Made by a program: the position numbers and the translations under genes. Positions 35,075 to 43,455 of a DNA stretch of 64,000 bases are shown piece after piece (positions within the stretch are counted from its first letter, which is position 1; the number at the start of each line of letters is the position of its first letter). The notes under the pieces were generated by a model. It saw nothing but the letters and a program-made list of their open reading frames with translations. It was not told the origin of the DNA and did no database searches. Origin of the DNA: Candidatus Bathyarchaeia archaeon. GTDB taxonomy: Archaea; Thermoproteota; Bathyarchaeia; Bathyarchaeales; Bathycorpusculaceae. The stretch lies in contig JASEET010000001.1 in the NCBI GenBank assembly GCA_030019335.1, positions 186,001-250,000 on the forward strand, read 5' to 3'.

Positions 35075-35275
35075 TTAGCTCCACCAGTTCCAATCCATTT
35101 TTTTGAATGCTAAGTAAAGAATTGATAGGATTACTCCCCAACTTAGTGCGATGCCCGCGGCCTCTAACATTGTGTTTTCATTTGGGTAACTGTGGCTTGC
35201 CCAAGCGCTTATCGCACATAAACCCACTAATATAAGGATGAACATAGCAAAGTGAATGGCTCGTTCCACAGTCAA
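35075..35275 (-). CDS. Small two-helix membrane protein
   Basis: A 66-residue frame with two membrane segments, AIHFAMFILILVGLCAISAW and AAGIALSWGVILSILYLAF, ending KKMDWNWWS. No family recognised. Located alone between aIF5A and SRP54 on the opposite strand; hydrophobicity and clean ends support a real gene. Confidence 0.5.
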   Translation of the reverse strand: MTVERAIHFAMFILILVGLCAISAWASHSYPNENTMLEAAGIALSWGVILSILYLAFKKMDWNWWS

Positions 35276-35640
35276 TTATGTTTCACCTACCAATGTGTTC
35301 TAGAAGTTAGCGTATCTTATTGTTAAAATTTTCCATAAAGTTTATTTTCCTTTTTTGCATATAAAATGTTTTGAAGCCGATGATGCCAAAAATAAGAGTA
35401 CTCTGATTTATGACGATTAAACCCAGCGCTGAGGTTTCCAAACTTATTCTATTGGAATTTCATATCCGTGTTTCCGCGGCAGACGAATCTCCAAAATTCT
35501 CTCTTAAGCGAATTTCGCTTCACTCAAACTTAATTCTCAAACACTTCTAAAAGCTCAGAGATGTAAAAAGCTTATGGAGTCTAAGCCTAAAGATTGAATA
35601 TCTATTTAAATGCGTAAATGGTTTTAAATCTGGAGAAACC
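35276..35640. other. Intergenic region upstream of SRP54 with promoter
   Basis: 365 bp without a supported gene. Near its right end, CTATTTAAA (35,602-35,610) fits a TATA box and TGGAGAAACC before ATG 35641 holds the Shine-Dalgarno. I see no clear structured RNA or repeats in the remainder. Confidence 0.5.
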
Positions 35641-36975
35641 ATGGCTTTAGAACGTTTAGGTTCCTCGCTCTACGAAGCGTTAAAAAAGGTTTTCAGAGCC
35701 TCCATTATTGATGAGGCTACTGTTAAAGAGCTTGTGCGAGACGTACAGAGGGCCTTGCTTCAAGCAGATGTAAACGTTAAACTTTTACTTGATATTTCCA
35801 AGCGGATAGAAAACAGAGCATTAAAAGAAAAGTTTCCTCCAGGCATTTCAAGACGCGAGCATGTAATAAAAGTTGTTTATGAAGAGCTAACACGCTTTCT
35901 CGGAGAAAAACAGGTTCCAATAAAAATAGAGCCTGGAAAAAAGAAGGTGACAATGCTTGTCGGCATTCAAGGCTCTGGAAAAACAACAGCCGCAGCCAAA
36001 CTTGCAAGATACTTCCAAAAAAGAGGATTAAAACCTGCCGTAATCTGTGCAGACACGTATCGTCCAGGTGCTTATGCACAACTTCAACAACTCGCAGAAA
36101 GAATAAATGTACCGTTGTATGGAGACTTGAAAGCCAAGGACCCTGTCAACATAACCTTTGAAGGTTTGAAGCACTTCAACGACAGAGACGTAGTAATTAT
36201 TGACACTGCTGGTCGCCATAAAGAGGAGCAAGAACTGATTAAAGAGATGAAAATGCTTGAGAAAAAAATCAAACCAGACGAAATCATGCTGGTGATTGAC
36301 GGAACAATTGGGCAGCAAGCAATGATTCAAGCAAAAGCCTTCAATGAAGCAACACCTATAGGCTCCATCCTTGTGACGAAACTGGACGGCTCAGCAAGAG
36401 GCGGCGGCGCCCTCTCAGCGGTTGCCGCTACGGGTGCACCAATAAAATTCGTTAGCACTGGCGAAAAAATAGGGGATATGGAACCTTTTGTTCCCTCTCG
36501 TTTTGTTGGCAGGCTTCTGGGCATGGGCGATTTGGAAACCCTGCTTGAGAAGGTACGTGAAGCAGAGGTAAAAGTTCCGGAGAAAAAGGCGAAGGCCATT
36601 CTAAGCGGCAAGTTTACATTAACAGATATGTATGAATGGTTTGAAACTATGAAGGGGATGGGGCCTTTCCGTAAGCTTTTGAAAATGATTCCAGGTATGT
36701 CTTATAATGTGCCAGAAGAAAAGCTGGACATAGCTGAGGACCGTTTAGAGAAGTGGCGTGTAATAATTCAGTCCATGACGCCTAAGGAAAAGGAAAACCC
36801 GAAGGTTTTCAACGCTTCAAGAATAAAACGCGTGGCGAGAGGCTCTGGAACAAGCGAAAAGGACGTAAAGGAGCTTCTGAAACAGTACTCAATGATGCGT
36901 CGAATGATGAAAACTTTGCGGAGAAAAAAGAAGCTACCTTTTTTTGGAAAGGGATTACCACTCGAATTTAAGTGA
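35641..36975 (+). CDS. srp54: Signal recognition particle GTPase SRP54
   Basis: 444-residue core SRP protein. The NG domain includes GIQGSGKTTAAAKLARYF (P-loop near residues 108-116), the DTYRPGAYAQL block, VVIIDTAGRH and TKLDGSARGGGALS. The methionine-rich M domain (MKGMGPFRKLLKMIPGM, SMMRRMMKTLRRK) binds 7S RNA and signal peptides. Followed by Pus10 and L21e, a context found widely in archaea. Confidence 0.97.
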   Translation: MALERLGSSLYEALKKVFRASIIDEATVKELVRDVQRALLQADVNVKLLLDISKRIENRALKEKFPPGISRREHVIKVVYEELTRFLGEKQVPIKIEPGKKKVTMLVGIQGSGKTTAAAKLARYFQKRGLKPAVICADTYRPGAYAQLQQLAERINVPLYGDLKAKDPVNITFEGLKHFNDRDVVIIDTAGRHKEEQELIKEMKMLEKKIKPDEIMLVIDGTIGQQAMIQAKAFNEATPIGSILVTKLDGSARGGGALSAVAATGAPIKFVSTGEKIGDMEPFVPSRFVGRLLGMGDLETLLEKVREAEVKVPEKKAKAILSGKFTLTDMYEWFETMKGMGPFRKLLKMIPGMSYNVPEEKLDIAEDRLEKWRVIIQSMTPKEKENPKVFNASRIKRVARGSGTSEKDVKELLKQYSMMRRMMKTLRRKKKLPFFGKGLPLEFK

Positions 36976-37006
36976 AATCTAAACAAAAGCCAAAGGGAGC
37001 GCAGTC

Positions 37007-38341
37007 ATGAATATTCTGGAAAAAGCGTTGGAGATGCTTGAAAAACACCCTTTATGTGGCCACTGCTTAGGAAGACAATTCGCGCTGCTTGGGCACGGCT
37101 TGGAAAATGATGAAAGAGGAAACGCAATAAAAATGATTTTAACGCTGGAAGCCCATGCACTCGCTCTTTCAAGAAGCAAGGAAGGCATAAAAATCCTCAA
37201 AATCCTCGCAACAAACGGTTTCTCCAAAACAGCGAAAGAAATGCTACGTAAAATGAAAAAAAAGATTCCAAGCAAAAATCTCCCAAAAGCCTGTTTCTTA
37301 TGTGAAGACAAATTTAAAATTGTTGGCGAATTAGCGAAAAAAGCCCTTGAAAAGCTTAAGAATTATGAATATAGCAACTTTTTGGTGGGCATAGAGTTGC
37401 CTGTTGCAGTTGAAGAACGTGAAGACGAGTTTAAAGCTGAGTTTGAAGTGAGCCACGGCGAAAACATGCGAAACGAGTTTGGGCGAGTAATAGGGAAAAA
37501 AATCGCCGAGCACAGCGGAAAAACCGTGGAGTATAAAAAACCTGAGATAGTGGTGCTTGTTAATCCGCTGGAAGAGAAGATAAGGCTTCAGATAAATCCG
37601 CTTTACATAGCTGGGCGTTATAGAAAACTGGTTAAGGGCATACCGCAGTCAAAATGGTTCTGTATAAACTGTAGGGGGAAAGGCTGTGAGAAATGTAACT
37701 GGACTGGAAAAATGTATCCAGAATCGGTAGAGGAGATAATTGAAAAGCCTTTCATGGATGTTACTGGTGGTGTTAAAGCTTCATTTCATGCTTCAGGGAG
37801 AGAAGACATAGACGCCCGCATGTTGGGTGGAGGAAGACCGTTCGTAATAGAAATTACACAACCTAAGAAGAGATTTTTAGACCTTGAAAAACTGGAGGGA
37901 GCTGTAAATGCTTATGCTGATGGCAAAGTTGAAATTTCAGCGCTGCGGTTTGCGGATAAAGATGTTGTTAGAAAGTTGAAAAAGGCGGAGTCCGCACAAA
38001 AAGAATACCGCCTCATCTTAGAATTTGAAAACAAAATCACGGTTAAAAACATGCATCTCTTAGAAGAAAAATTGGCGAACACTTTGATTACGCAGAGGAC
38101 TCCCATCCGTGTCTCACATAGACGTGCGGATTTAACACGGGAAAAGTACATATACGAGGTTAAACTAAAGAAGTTGTCGTCTAAAAGAGCTGAGATGAGA
38201 GTGCGCTGTCAAGGAGGACTCTATGTAAAAGAGTTGGTGACTGGTGATGAAGGAAGAACCGTGCCCAACGTTTCCGAAATTCTCAAAAACAAAGCGAAGC
38301 CTATAAAGCTTGATGTTTTAAACGTAATTATGAAGTATTAA
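37007..38341 (+). CDS. pus10: tRNA pseudouridine synthase Pus10
   Basis: Makes pseudouridine 54/55 in archaeal tRNA. The N-terminal part has CxxC-like cysteines (LCGHCLGRQF, CFLCEDKF) forming a zinc site with the pair at CINCRGKGCEKC, and a THUMP-like region. The catalytic aspartate is in GREDIDARMLGGGRPFVIEI. Length 444 residues. 31 bp after SRP54 and 12 bp before L21e, as part of one run. Confidence 0.95.
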   Translation: MNILEKALEMLEKHPLCGHCLGRQFALLGHGLENDERGNAIKMILTLEAHALALSRSKEGIKILKILATNGFSKTAKEMLRKMKKKIPSKNLPKACFLCEDKFKIVGELAKKALEKLKNYEYSNFLVGIELPVAVEEREDEFKAEFEVSHGENMRNEFGRVIGKKIAEHSGKTVEYKKPEIVVLVNPLEEKIRLQINPLYIAGRYRKLVKGIPQSKWFCINCRGKGCEKCNWTGKMYPESVEEIIEKPFMDVTGGVKASFHASGREDIDARMLGGGRPFVIEITQPKKRFLDLEKLEGAVNAYADGKVEISALRFADKDVVRKLKKAESAQKEYRLILEFENKITVKNMHLLEEKLANTLITQRTPIRVSHRRADLTREKYIYEVKLKKLSSKRAEMRVRCQGGLYVKELVTGDEGRTVPNVSEILKNKAKPIKLDVLNVIMKY

Positions 38342-38353
38342 AGAGGCTGAAAA

Positions 38354-38650
38354 ATGAATAAATCAAGGGGATATCGCGCAGGAACGCGTCGCCTTCTGAA
38401 GAAGAGACCAAGAGAAAGGGGCAAAATAAGGTTGAGTAAACTGCTTTATCAGTACCAGCCTGGAAATCGGGTGGTCATTAAAATAGATTCAAGTGTCCAT
38501 AAAGGTATGCTCCATAAGCGTTACCATGGCAAAGTCGGCACAGTGATTGATAAACGTGGAAGAAGCTACCTCGTAAGTGTTACACAAGGAGACGCTGTCA
38601 AAGAGATAATTGTTAAACCTGAACATTTAGAACCTTATAAGAGTGATTAA
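38354..38650 (+). CDS. rpl21e: Ribosomal protein L21e
   Basis: 98-residue large-subunit protein: MNKSRGYRAGTRRLLKKRPR at the N-terminus, GNRVVIKIDSSVHKGMLHKR and the KOW-like HGKVGTVIDKRGRSYLV. Its last codons overlap the rpo4 start. Confidence 0.97.
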   Translation: MNKSRGYRAGTRRLLKKRPRERGKIRLSKLLYQYQPGNRVVIKIDSSVHKGMLHKRYHGKVGTVIDKRGRSYLVSVTQGDAVKEIIVKPEHLEPYKSD

Positions 38651-38990
38651 AACGTCGAAAGAAAAGGCAACAGAAAAGAATCTTACTCTCCCGCAAGTTA
38701 AAAAATTACTGGAATCTTTAGGTGAAGAAAACTTAGACCAGTTCCAGCGGCGTACATTTGATTATGTATCTAAGTTTTCCAAGGTGGAAGCTGAAGCTGC
38801 TGAAAAACTTGTAGAAAAACTTGTGGACGAATTCGGTTTAGAAGAGGAGGAAGCCGTTCAAGTAGTTAACTGTATGCCCAGAAGCATTGAAGAGTTAAGG
38901 ATTTTCCTTGCCGGTGGACGTAAAATTATTGAAACGTCAAAATTGGAAGCAATTGTTAATCTTCTGGACGAACATCAAAAATTGAGATAG
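38643..38990 (+). CDS. rpo4: RNA polymerase subunit Rpo4 (RpoF)
   Basis: 115-residue subunit forming the Rpo4/7 stalk. The HRDC-like helical core is visible in TLPQVKKLLESLGEENLDQF, RRTFDYVSKFSKVEAEAAEK and VNCMPRSIEELRIFLAGG. Start GTG 38643 overlaps the L21e stop. Rpo4 after L21e is a conserved archaeal order. Confidence 0.94.
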   Translation: MIKTSKEKATEKNLTLPQVKKLLESLGEENLDQFQRRTFDYVSKFSKVEAEAAEKLVEKLVDEFGLEEEEAVQVVNCMPRSIEELRIFLAGGRKIIETSKLEAIVNLLDEHQKLR

Positions 38991-39039
38991 CGTTTCAGCC
39001 ACTATTTTTAGGCAGTGAACGATTAAAATAAAGGCGAAT

Positions 39040-39609
39040 ATGATGGAGAAGCGATACGAAGAGCACGCTTACGTCTTAGATTTTCTGCCGCATGGGCGCC
39101 CGGGGATACGGCCTTCCGGGAGAGCTGGTTACAGAGCGGGAGCTCTCGTTCAACTTGTAGGCGAAGAATTTTTCACGCTTTTAGAAGCCTTAGTCAAGGA
39201 GGGCGTTGTGGTTAAGCCCCACGACCGCGTTTATGTCGGAAAGGAGGCTCGCGAGGAAATCACGTATATTATTGGGCGAATAGGCTATGATGAGTTGACT
39301 GCTGCTGCGAGAATGGAGCTTCCAGCGGTAATCGGCAAGATAGTGCTTAACCGTGAAAGGGGGTTCGTCAACTTCTTCAACACAGCACATGCCATAACGC
39401 CGCGGATGCACTCTCTGGAGTTGATTCCGGGAATAGGGAAAAAGTACATGTGGCAAATCCTCAACGAGCGTGAGAGGAAACCTTTTGAAAGTTTTGAAGA
39501 TTTGCAGAAGCGTACGGAAATACCGAACCCTGTTAAGTTGATTACTAAGAGGATTTTGGAGGAGTTGGCTGGCGATAGTAAGTATCGATTGTTCACGAGG
39601 GCTCACTAG
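39040..39609 (+). CDS. DUF655 RNA-binding-like protein with HhH
   Basis: 189-residue archaeal DUF655 member: YEEHAYVLDFLPHGRPGIRP, an OB-like part with RVYVGK, and a helix-hairpin-helix (LELIPGIGKKYMWQILNERE). Its conserved place between Rpo4 and KsgA suggests a role linked to rRNA maturation, not proven. Two in-frame ATGs (39040, 39043) are adjacent. Confidence 0.93.
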   Translation: MMEKRYEEHAYVLDFLPHGRPGIRPSGRAGYRAGALVQLVGEEFFTLLEALVKEGVVVKPHDRVYVGKEAREEITYIIGRIGYDELTAAARMELPAVIGKIVLNRERGFVNFFNTAHAITPRMHSLELIPGIGKKYMWQILNERERKPFESFEDLQKRTEIPNPVKLITKRILEELAGDSKYRLFTRAH

Positions 39610-39627
39610 ACATAACTCAACTGGTTA

Positions 39628-40458
39628 ATGGGTGTCATGAGTCTCCTGAAAAGAACGAAGTTTCTACTTCGACGGTATCGAATTTTTCCGAAGAAACGTT
39701 TGGGACAGAACTTCATGGTTGAGTCTTCAATTTTTCAGTGTATGGCTGATTACGCGTCACTAAGGCGGAGCGATGTGGTGCTGGACATTGGTGCGGGCTT
39801 AGGCTTCTTAACATGTTTTCTTGCGAACAAATGTGAGGCGGTTCTGGCTGTTGAGTCTGATTCAAGGCTTGTAAGGGTTTTACGTGAACAACTTGAGAAT
39901 TCACCTAACGTTAAGATAATCGAAGGTGATGTGCTCAAAGTGCAAATTCCACAGTTCAATAAAGTCGTTTCAATTCCGCCTTACCATATTTCTTCGGCGT
40001 TGCTTCTGTGGCTTTTTAACAGAAATTTTGACTGTGCAGTCCTAATCTTTCAGAAGGAATTTGCGAACCGTCTTGTGTTTTCTGTGGGAAACGAAGATTA
40101 TGGGTGGTTAACAGTTGTTGCCTACTATCGTGTTGAAGTTGAACTCTTAGATGAGATTCCTAAATGGATGTTTTATCCACAGCCAGAAGTGGATTCGGTT
40201 ATTGTACGTTTAAAACCGAAAAGACCGCCGCCTTTCACCTTGAAAAATGAAGCGGTATTCAAACAACTTGTGCAGACGCTTTTCACACAGCGCAATAGAA
40301 AAGTTAGAAACGCTGTTTTACCATTTATAAAGGGCATGCATGCTACGATTGCAGAAGATGCTGTTAAGCTTGCTGATTCTCTCCCATTTCACGACAAAAG
40401 GGTGAGGGAATTGGCACCTGAAGATTTCGGAGTTTTAGCAAATGTTCTCACGAAATAA
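39628..40458 (+). CDS. ksgA: rRNA adenine dimethyltransferase KsgA/Dim1
   Basis: Dimethylates two adenines near the 3' end of 16S rRNA. Motif I is VVLDIGAGLGFLTCFLANKC, with GQNFMVESSI before it, and the catalytic NPPY-like motif appears as SIPPYHISSAL, with Ser instead of Asn in the first place. The C-terminal helical part (RNRKVRNAVLPFIKGM) is present. 276 residues. It follows DUF655 and overlaps the truncated prmC start by 17 bp. Confidence 0.93.
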   Translation: MGVMSLLKRTKFLLRRYRIFPKKRLGQNFMVESSIFQCMADYASLRRSDVVLDIGAGLGFLTCFLANKCEAVLAVESDSRLVRVLREQLENSPNVKIIEGDVLKVQIPQFNKVVSIPPYHISSALLLWLFNRNFDCAVLIFQKEFANRLVFSVGNEDYGWLTVVAYYRVEVELLDEIPKWMFYPQPEVDSVIVRLKPKRPPPFTLKNEAVFKQLVQTLFTQRNRKVRNAVLPFIKGMHATIAEDAVKLADSLPFHDKRVRELAPEDFGVLANVLTK

Positions 40459-40618
40459 AAAAGTGTTTTTTGCGAACTATGTCTTTCATGTTTCTGAGAA
40501 TGTTTACGAACCAACTGAAGACTCGTTTCTTTTCGCTGAGAATTTGGTTGTGAAAAAAGATGAAACCGTTCTTGACATGGGCACTGGATGCGGCATATTA
40601 GGCATAGCGCTTGTCTGA
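40442..40618 (+). pseudogene. Truncated PrmC/HemK-like methyltransferase
   Basis: Fifty-eight residues beginning MFSRNKKVFFANYVFHVSEN, then VYEPTEDSFLFAENL and motif I ETVLDMGTGCGILGIAL, followed by a stop. Intact archaeal homologues (HemK2/PrmC type, which methylate release factor) continue with the NPPY motif; nothing of that is visible after 40,618. The gene normally follows ksgA, so it was truncated by a deletion or by arrival of the island that begins here. It overlaps the ksgA end. Confidence 0.85.
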
Positions 40619-40628
40619 TGTGGAATAC

Positions 40629-40979
40629 CTAATAGAAGAAGGAGAAGATTACCAGAATTATATCGAGAAAGTTATGGTCCCTCTTGCCATGACTCTGCAG
40701 AGACTTGCAGTACTTGCATTTATTCACATTGGGAATAATCTCTCGAATAATCCCTCGTATTATTTGTGACGAACCAAATTTCCTGAGCCCAAGATACTTA
40801 CCAGATTCGATTTTTCTTAGATCGAAATGAGCCGCGTCTTTCCATCTTTTTAGGTTGAATTGTGCATATCTTTCATAATGTTCTTCGCCTTTTGAGCAAT
40901 ATTTGAGTGAATAACTTGGACTTGGGAGGGTTTTGGTTTCACCGCAAATTCCACTTTTCTCGAAGTAAGGACAACCCAT
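40629..40979 (-). CDS. Small Cys-rich hypothetical protein
   Basis: 116 residues. The N-terminal part has five or six cysteines (MGCPYFEKSGICGETKTL, LKYCSKGEEHYERYAQF and CKYCKSLQ), suggesting a metal site. The last 20 residues are hydrophobic and may be non-genuine read-through, as the frame continues over the truncated methyltransferase edge. No family named. Its position marks the left edge of the accessory island. Confidence 0.6.
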   Translation of the reverse strand: MGCPYFEKSGICGETKTLPSPSYSLKYCSKGEEHYERYAQFNLKRWKDAAHFDLRKIESGKYLGLRKFGSSQIIRGIIREIIPNVNKCKYCKSLQSHGKRDHNFLDIILVIFSFFY

Positions 40980-41143
40980 TGCATCAACTCACAAGAGTTA
41001 CAATAGAAAAAATGCGAAATTGACTCTTAAGTGTAGCGTTAACAAGTAGAGAAGAACTCAAGCTAAAGACAGAAACAAAGCTATCTTATACTAAAATCGA
41101 CATAAGGATAACTTGCAACCCAACTGTATACAAATCGAACGCC

Positions 41144-41176
41144 AGAGTTTGATAGCCCGAGAGAGCTTCAAACTCT
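41144..41176. repeat. Inverted repeat, 9-bp stem
   Basis: AGAGTTTGA and TCAAACTCT pair perfectly around a 15-base centre. May be a small RNA hairpin or a protein-binding site. Confidence 0.45.
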
Positions 41177-41346
41177 TGTCAAACCTATATTAGCACATTT
41201 TTACTAGTAAATTGGTGCTAAAATCCCACCCCAGCGCCAAAAAAGTGGAATATAGACGTATATGTGAACCTGACGCCTGCACTAACGGATTTAGAAAAGG
41301 GTGAGAAACGTGTTTTTTCAGCTTATGTTAGTGATATTAATAAAAT

Positions 41347-41374
41347 GCGCGGGGTGAGGGCTTTGAACCCGCGC
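41347..41374. repeat. GC-rich inverted repeat, 7-bp stem
   Basis: GCGCGGG and CCCGCGC pair perfectly with a 14-base centre. Unusually GC-rich for this AT-rich segment. Confidence 0.45.
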
Positions 41375-41867
41375 GTGATAAAATCGCCACGTAATGATGA
41401 TCTATAGTAGAAGTTTGAACGAGCGTCTGTTAAACAAGTAGGTCAGCATCTAATATTCGAGGACTTTGGATGTTGACAATCCGTGTGGCTTATTTCCTTT
41501 TAAGCTTTTTTTTGAATCTGTGGATAAGGGTGGCTTAAAATCGTTAAACACTCCATTATATGGTTGTGTGGGGATTGAATATCAACTTGGCGTTGCTCTG
41601 CAGCTTCGCTAATACATCTATAATAAAAATACTAGACAAACATAACAATAGTTTCTAGAGAACAAATATATCAAAAAGATATCGTTTTAACTTTTTTCAC
41701 CTAGAGAGGGCAAAACGATTCGAACAAGCACTCTTAGATTTCACTCGAAAAACGGGCGTTTGGTATCAGAAGCGTTGTATTAGAGAAGGAACATGTTGAC
41801 GCTTCATGTTTTAATTTTCAACAAAACATCCTAAAACATCTACTCAACCCCCTTAAACCATCAAAAC

Positions 41868-41893
41868 CCAAACCATATTTGACTCCAAATAGA
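41868..41893 (+). repeat. 26-bp island repeat, copy 1 (upstream of DUF433 gene)
   Basis: CCAAACCATATTTGACTCCA then AATAGA. It matches copy 2 in 25 of 26 positions and contains a near-palindrome around the centre CT. It lies 113 bp before the DUF433 start. Confidence 0.7.
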
Positions 41894-42006
41894 TCCCAAC
41901 AACCACGCATACTAAACAGCAACCTCGCCGACGCCAAGCAAGGGGAAAGGTTAAGAACAGCAAAACGAATAGACGTTAATAAGAATGATGAAAGAAGGCT
42001 TAAACA

Positions 42007-42294
42007 ATGCAGAAAGCTAAAGTAAACCATCCCTACATCGAAGCAAACGAGAAAATCTGCGGCAGTTCCCCAGTGATAAAGGGAACCAGAACGAGGGTTG
42101 TCGACATAGCGGTTGAATACGAATACCTCAACCACACACCCGACGAGATAATCACCGCCCACCCCTACCTCAAACTAGAACAGGTTCACGACGCCCTATC
42201 CTACTACGAGAACAGAAAGGAACTAGACCAAAAGATAAAAAGCGACAAACAGTTCGTCCAGAAGCTCTCCGAGACCTTAGGAGCGACTTCATAA
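42007..42294 (+). CDS. DUF433 antitoxin-like protein
   Basis: 95 residues with the DUF433 core, an HTH-like fold: ICGSSPVIKGTRTRVVDIAV, EYEYLNHTPDEIITAHPYLK and LEQVHDALSYYENRKELDQK. In other genomes it pairs with a PIN-like toxin (VapC45 class); no such partner is visible here, so this is an orphan or antitoxin-only remnant. ATG 42007 lies behind GAAAGAAGGC. Confidence 0.88.
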   Translation: MQKAKVNHPYIEANEKICGSSPVIKGTRTRVVDIAVEYEYLNHTPDEIITAHPYLKLEQVHDALSYYENRKELDQKIKSDKQFVQKLSETLGATS

Positions 42295-42401
42295 TACCAA
42301 ACCAAATCATAATTTAGCACTCAACTCAATTAAACGCTCAAGTTAAGATCGGCCTTCACTTTTAAACCTAAACCATTTAAGAAGCTTTAATCTTATAGAA
42401 T

Positions 42402-42794
42402 GTGAACTTGGTGTTTATCTTGATCACCACCTACGCCGAAGCCGTTGAGCAACTGAAAAACAGACTCGTAAAGGAGCTTGGAGATAGGATAGAATCTATT
42501 GTCCTTTACGGTTCAGTTGCCAAAAAAACTATTCACAAAGAAAGCGACATAGACCTCCTCATAGTCACACAAGAAGAAGACAAAAGCCTCTACGACAAGA
42601 TTTCAAAAATCAGAACACAAGTAGACCTAGAAAGCAACACACTCACAGCCATAGTTCACCTAACAAACAAAGAACTTGAACGCTACACCAAGCTCGGCTC
42701 CCCCTTCATAAAAACCGTAGCAGAAGAAGGAATAATACTCTATGACAAAGGAAACTTCCAAAAACTTCGCCAAAGCCTCATTGGAAAGAGCTGA
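42402..42794 (+). CDS. MNT nucleotidyltransferase-domain antitoxin
   Basis: 130-residue minimal nucleotidyltransferase. The motif GSVAKKTIHKESDIDLL has the GS-x10-DxD signature. In MNT-HEPN modules the MNT protein neutralises the HEPN RNase, in some systems by AMPylation. The frame overlaps the HEPN gene by 53 bp. Start taken as GTG 42402; an internal start downstream is possible. Confidence 0.9.
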   Translation: MNLVFILITTYAEAVEQLKNRLVKELGDRIESIVLYGSVAKKTIHKESDIDLLIVTQEEDKSLYDKISKIRTQVDLESNTLTAIVHLTNKELERYTKLGSPFIKTVAEEGIILYDKGNFQKLRQSLIGKS

Positions 42795-43131
42795 AAAAGC
42801 CCTAAAATCAGCCAAACTGCTTGAACAAAACGGAGAACTCGAGGACGCCGCCTCAAGAGCCTACTATGCCATGTTCCACGCCGCAAGAGCTATTCTATTC
42901 AGCAAAGGCGTAACCGCAAAAACCCACCGAGGAACCATATTCCTCTTCAGCGAAAAAATAGTGAAGCGAGGCATCCTCAGCGAAGAATTTGCAGACACAC
43001 TCAGAAAAGCCTTCGACCTAAGACAAAAAAGCGACTATGAACTCTACACCCAACTCACCCCAAACACAGTAAAAGAAACAATAAAAAACGCAGAAAAATT
43101 CATCAAAAAAGCAAAAGAACTAACCACCTAA
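42742..43131 (+). CDS. HEPN-domain toxin
   Basis: 129-residue helical HEPN protein: ASLERAEKALKSAKLLEQNG, EDAASRAYYAMFHAARAILF and the RQKSDYELYTQL region, which sits where the RX4-6H active-site motif is found but has DY instead of His. The overlap with MNT marks a classical MNT-HEPN pair. RNase activity is plausible but not certain given the variant motif. Confidence 0.9.
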   Translation: MTKETSKNFAKASLERAEKALKSAKLLEQNGELEDAASRAYYAMFHAARAILFSKGVTAKTHRGTIFLFSEKIVKRGILSEEFADTLRKAFDLRQKSDYELYTQLTPNTVKETIKNAEKFIKKAKELTT

Positions 43132-43455
43132 AGTAGCACTGCACCCAAGACTTGTTATCCCTTTTAAGGACACCATAAAAACAAAAAGGATAACTACCTA
43201 TCTCCCAGACAACAACCAAATAAACTTCCTAATACTGCCAAGTAAACAGAAAAACCGAAAAACCAAGAATTTAATAACACCATATCACTCAACTATATAT
43301 ACTATCACTAAAAGAGATACCCCAACTCAACACCAAACCATATTTGGCTCCAAATAGACGGGCCCTAACCCATTGCACGCACACACACTTATGTCAAAAA
43401 ACTATATAACGTGAAACGCTCAGTAATGCTAGAAAACGTTTAGAGGTCTCAACAA
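43132..43455. other. Intergenic region between HEPN and dCTP deaminase-like genes
   Basis: 324 bp without a gene. It holds repeat copy 2 and two TATA-like elements: CTATATATA (43,292-43,300) and CTATATAAC (43,402-43,410), the second being at a suitable distance for the next gene, whose Shine-Dalgarno is AGAGGT at 43,442-43,447. Confidence 0.5.
43333..43358 (+). repeat. 26-bp island repeat, copy 2 (upstream of dCTP deaminase gene)
   Basis: CCAAACCATATTTGGCTCCA then AATAGA, 97 bp before the start codon of the next gene. The inner ATTTGG-CT-CCAAAT is a perfect palindrome. It differs from copy 1 at one base. Confidence 0.7.

Larger units (their letters stand above)
40980..42006. other. Gene-poor segment with inverted repeats and coding remnants
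   Basis: About 1 kb with no intact gene. Short frames look like protein pieces: one around 41,263-41,410 (with INKMRGVRALNPRV), one around 41,450-41,612 (with DNPCGLFPFKLFFESVD and NTPLYGCVGIEYQLG), one ending at 41,799 (with FEQALLDFTRKTGVWYQKRC). None has a recognisable whole domain. Two inverted repeats (41,144-41,176; 41,347-41,374) could fold. The segment reads like repeated insertion and decay between the truncated prmC and the DUF433 gene. Confidence 0.6.

Noticed and set aside
41341-41380. Possible tRNA T-arm-like sequence at the GC-rich hairpin (GGGCTTTGAACCC)
   Set aside because: No TTCRA T-loop, no matching anticodon or D arm, and no acceptor stem could be found around it.
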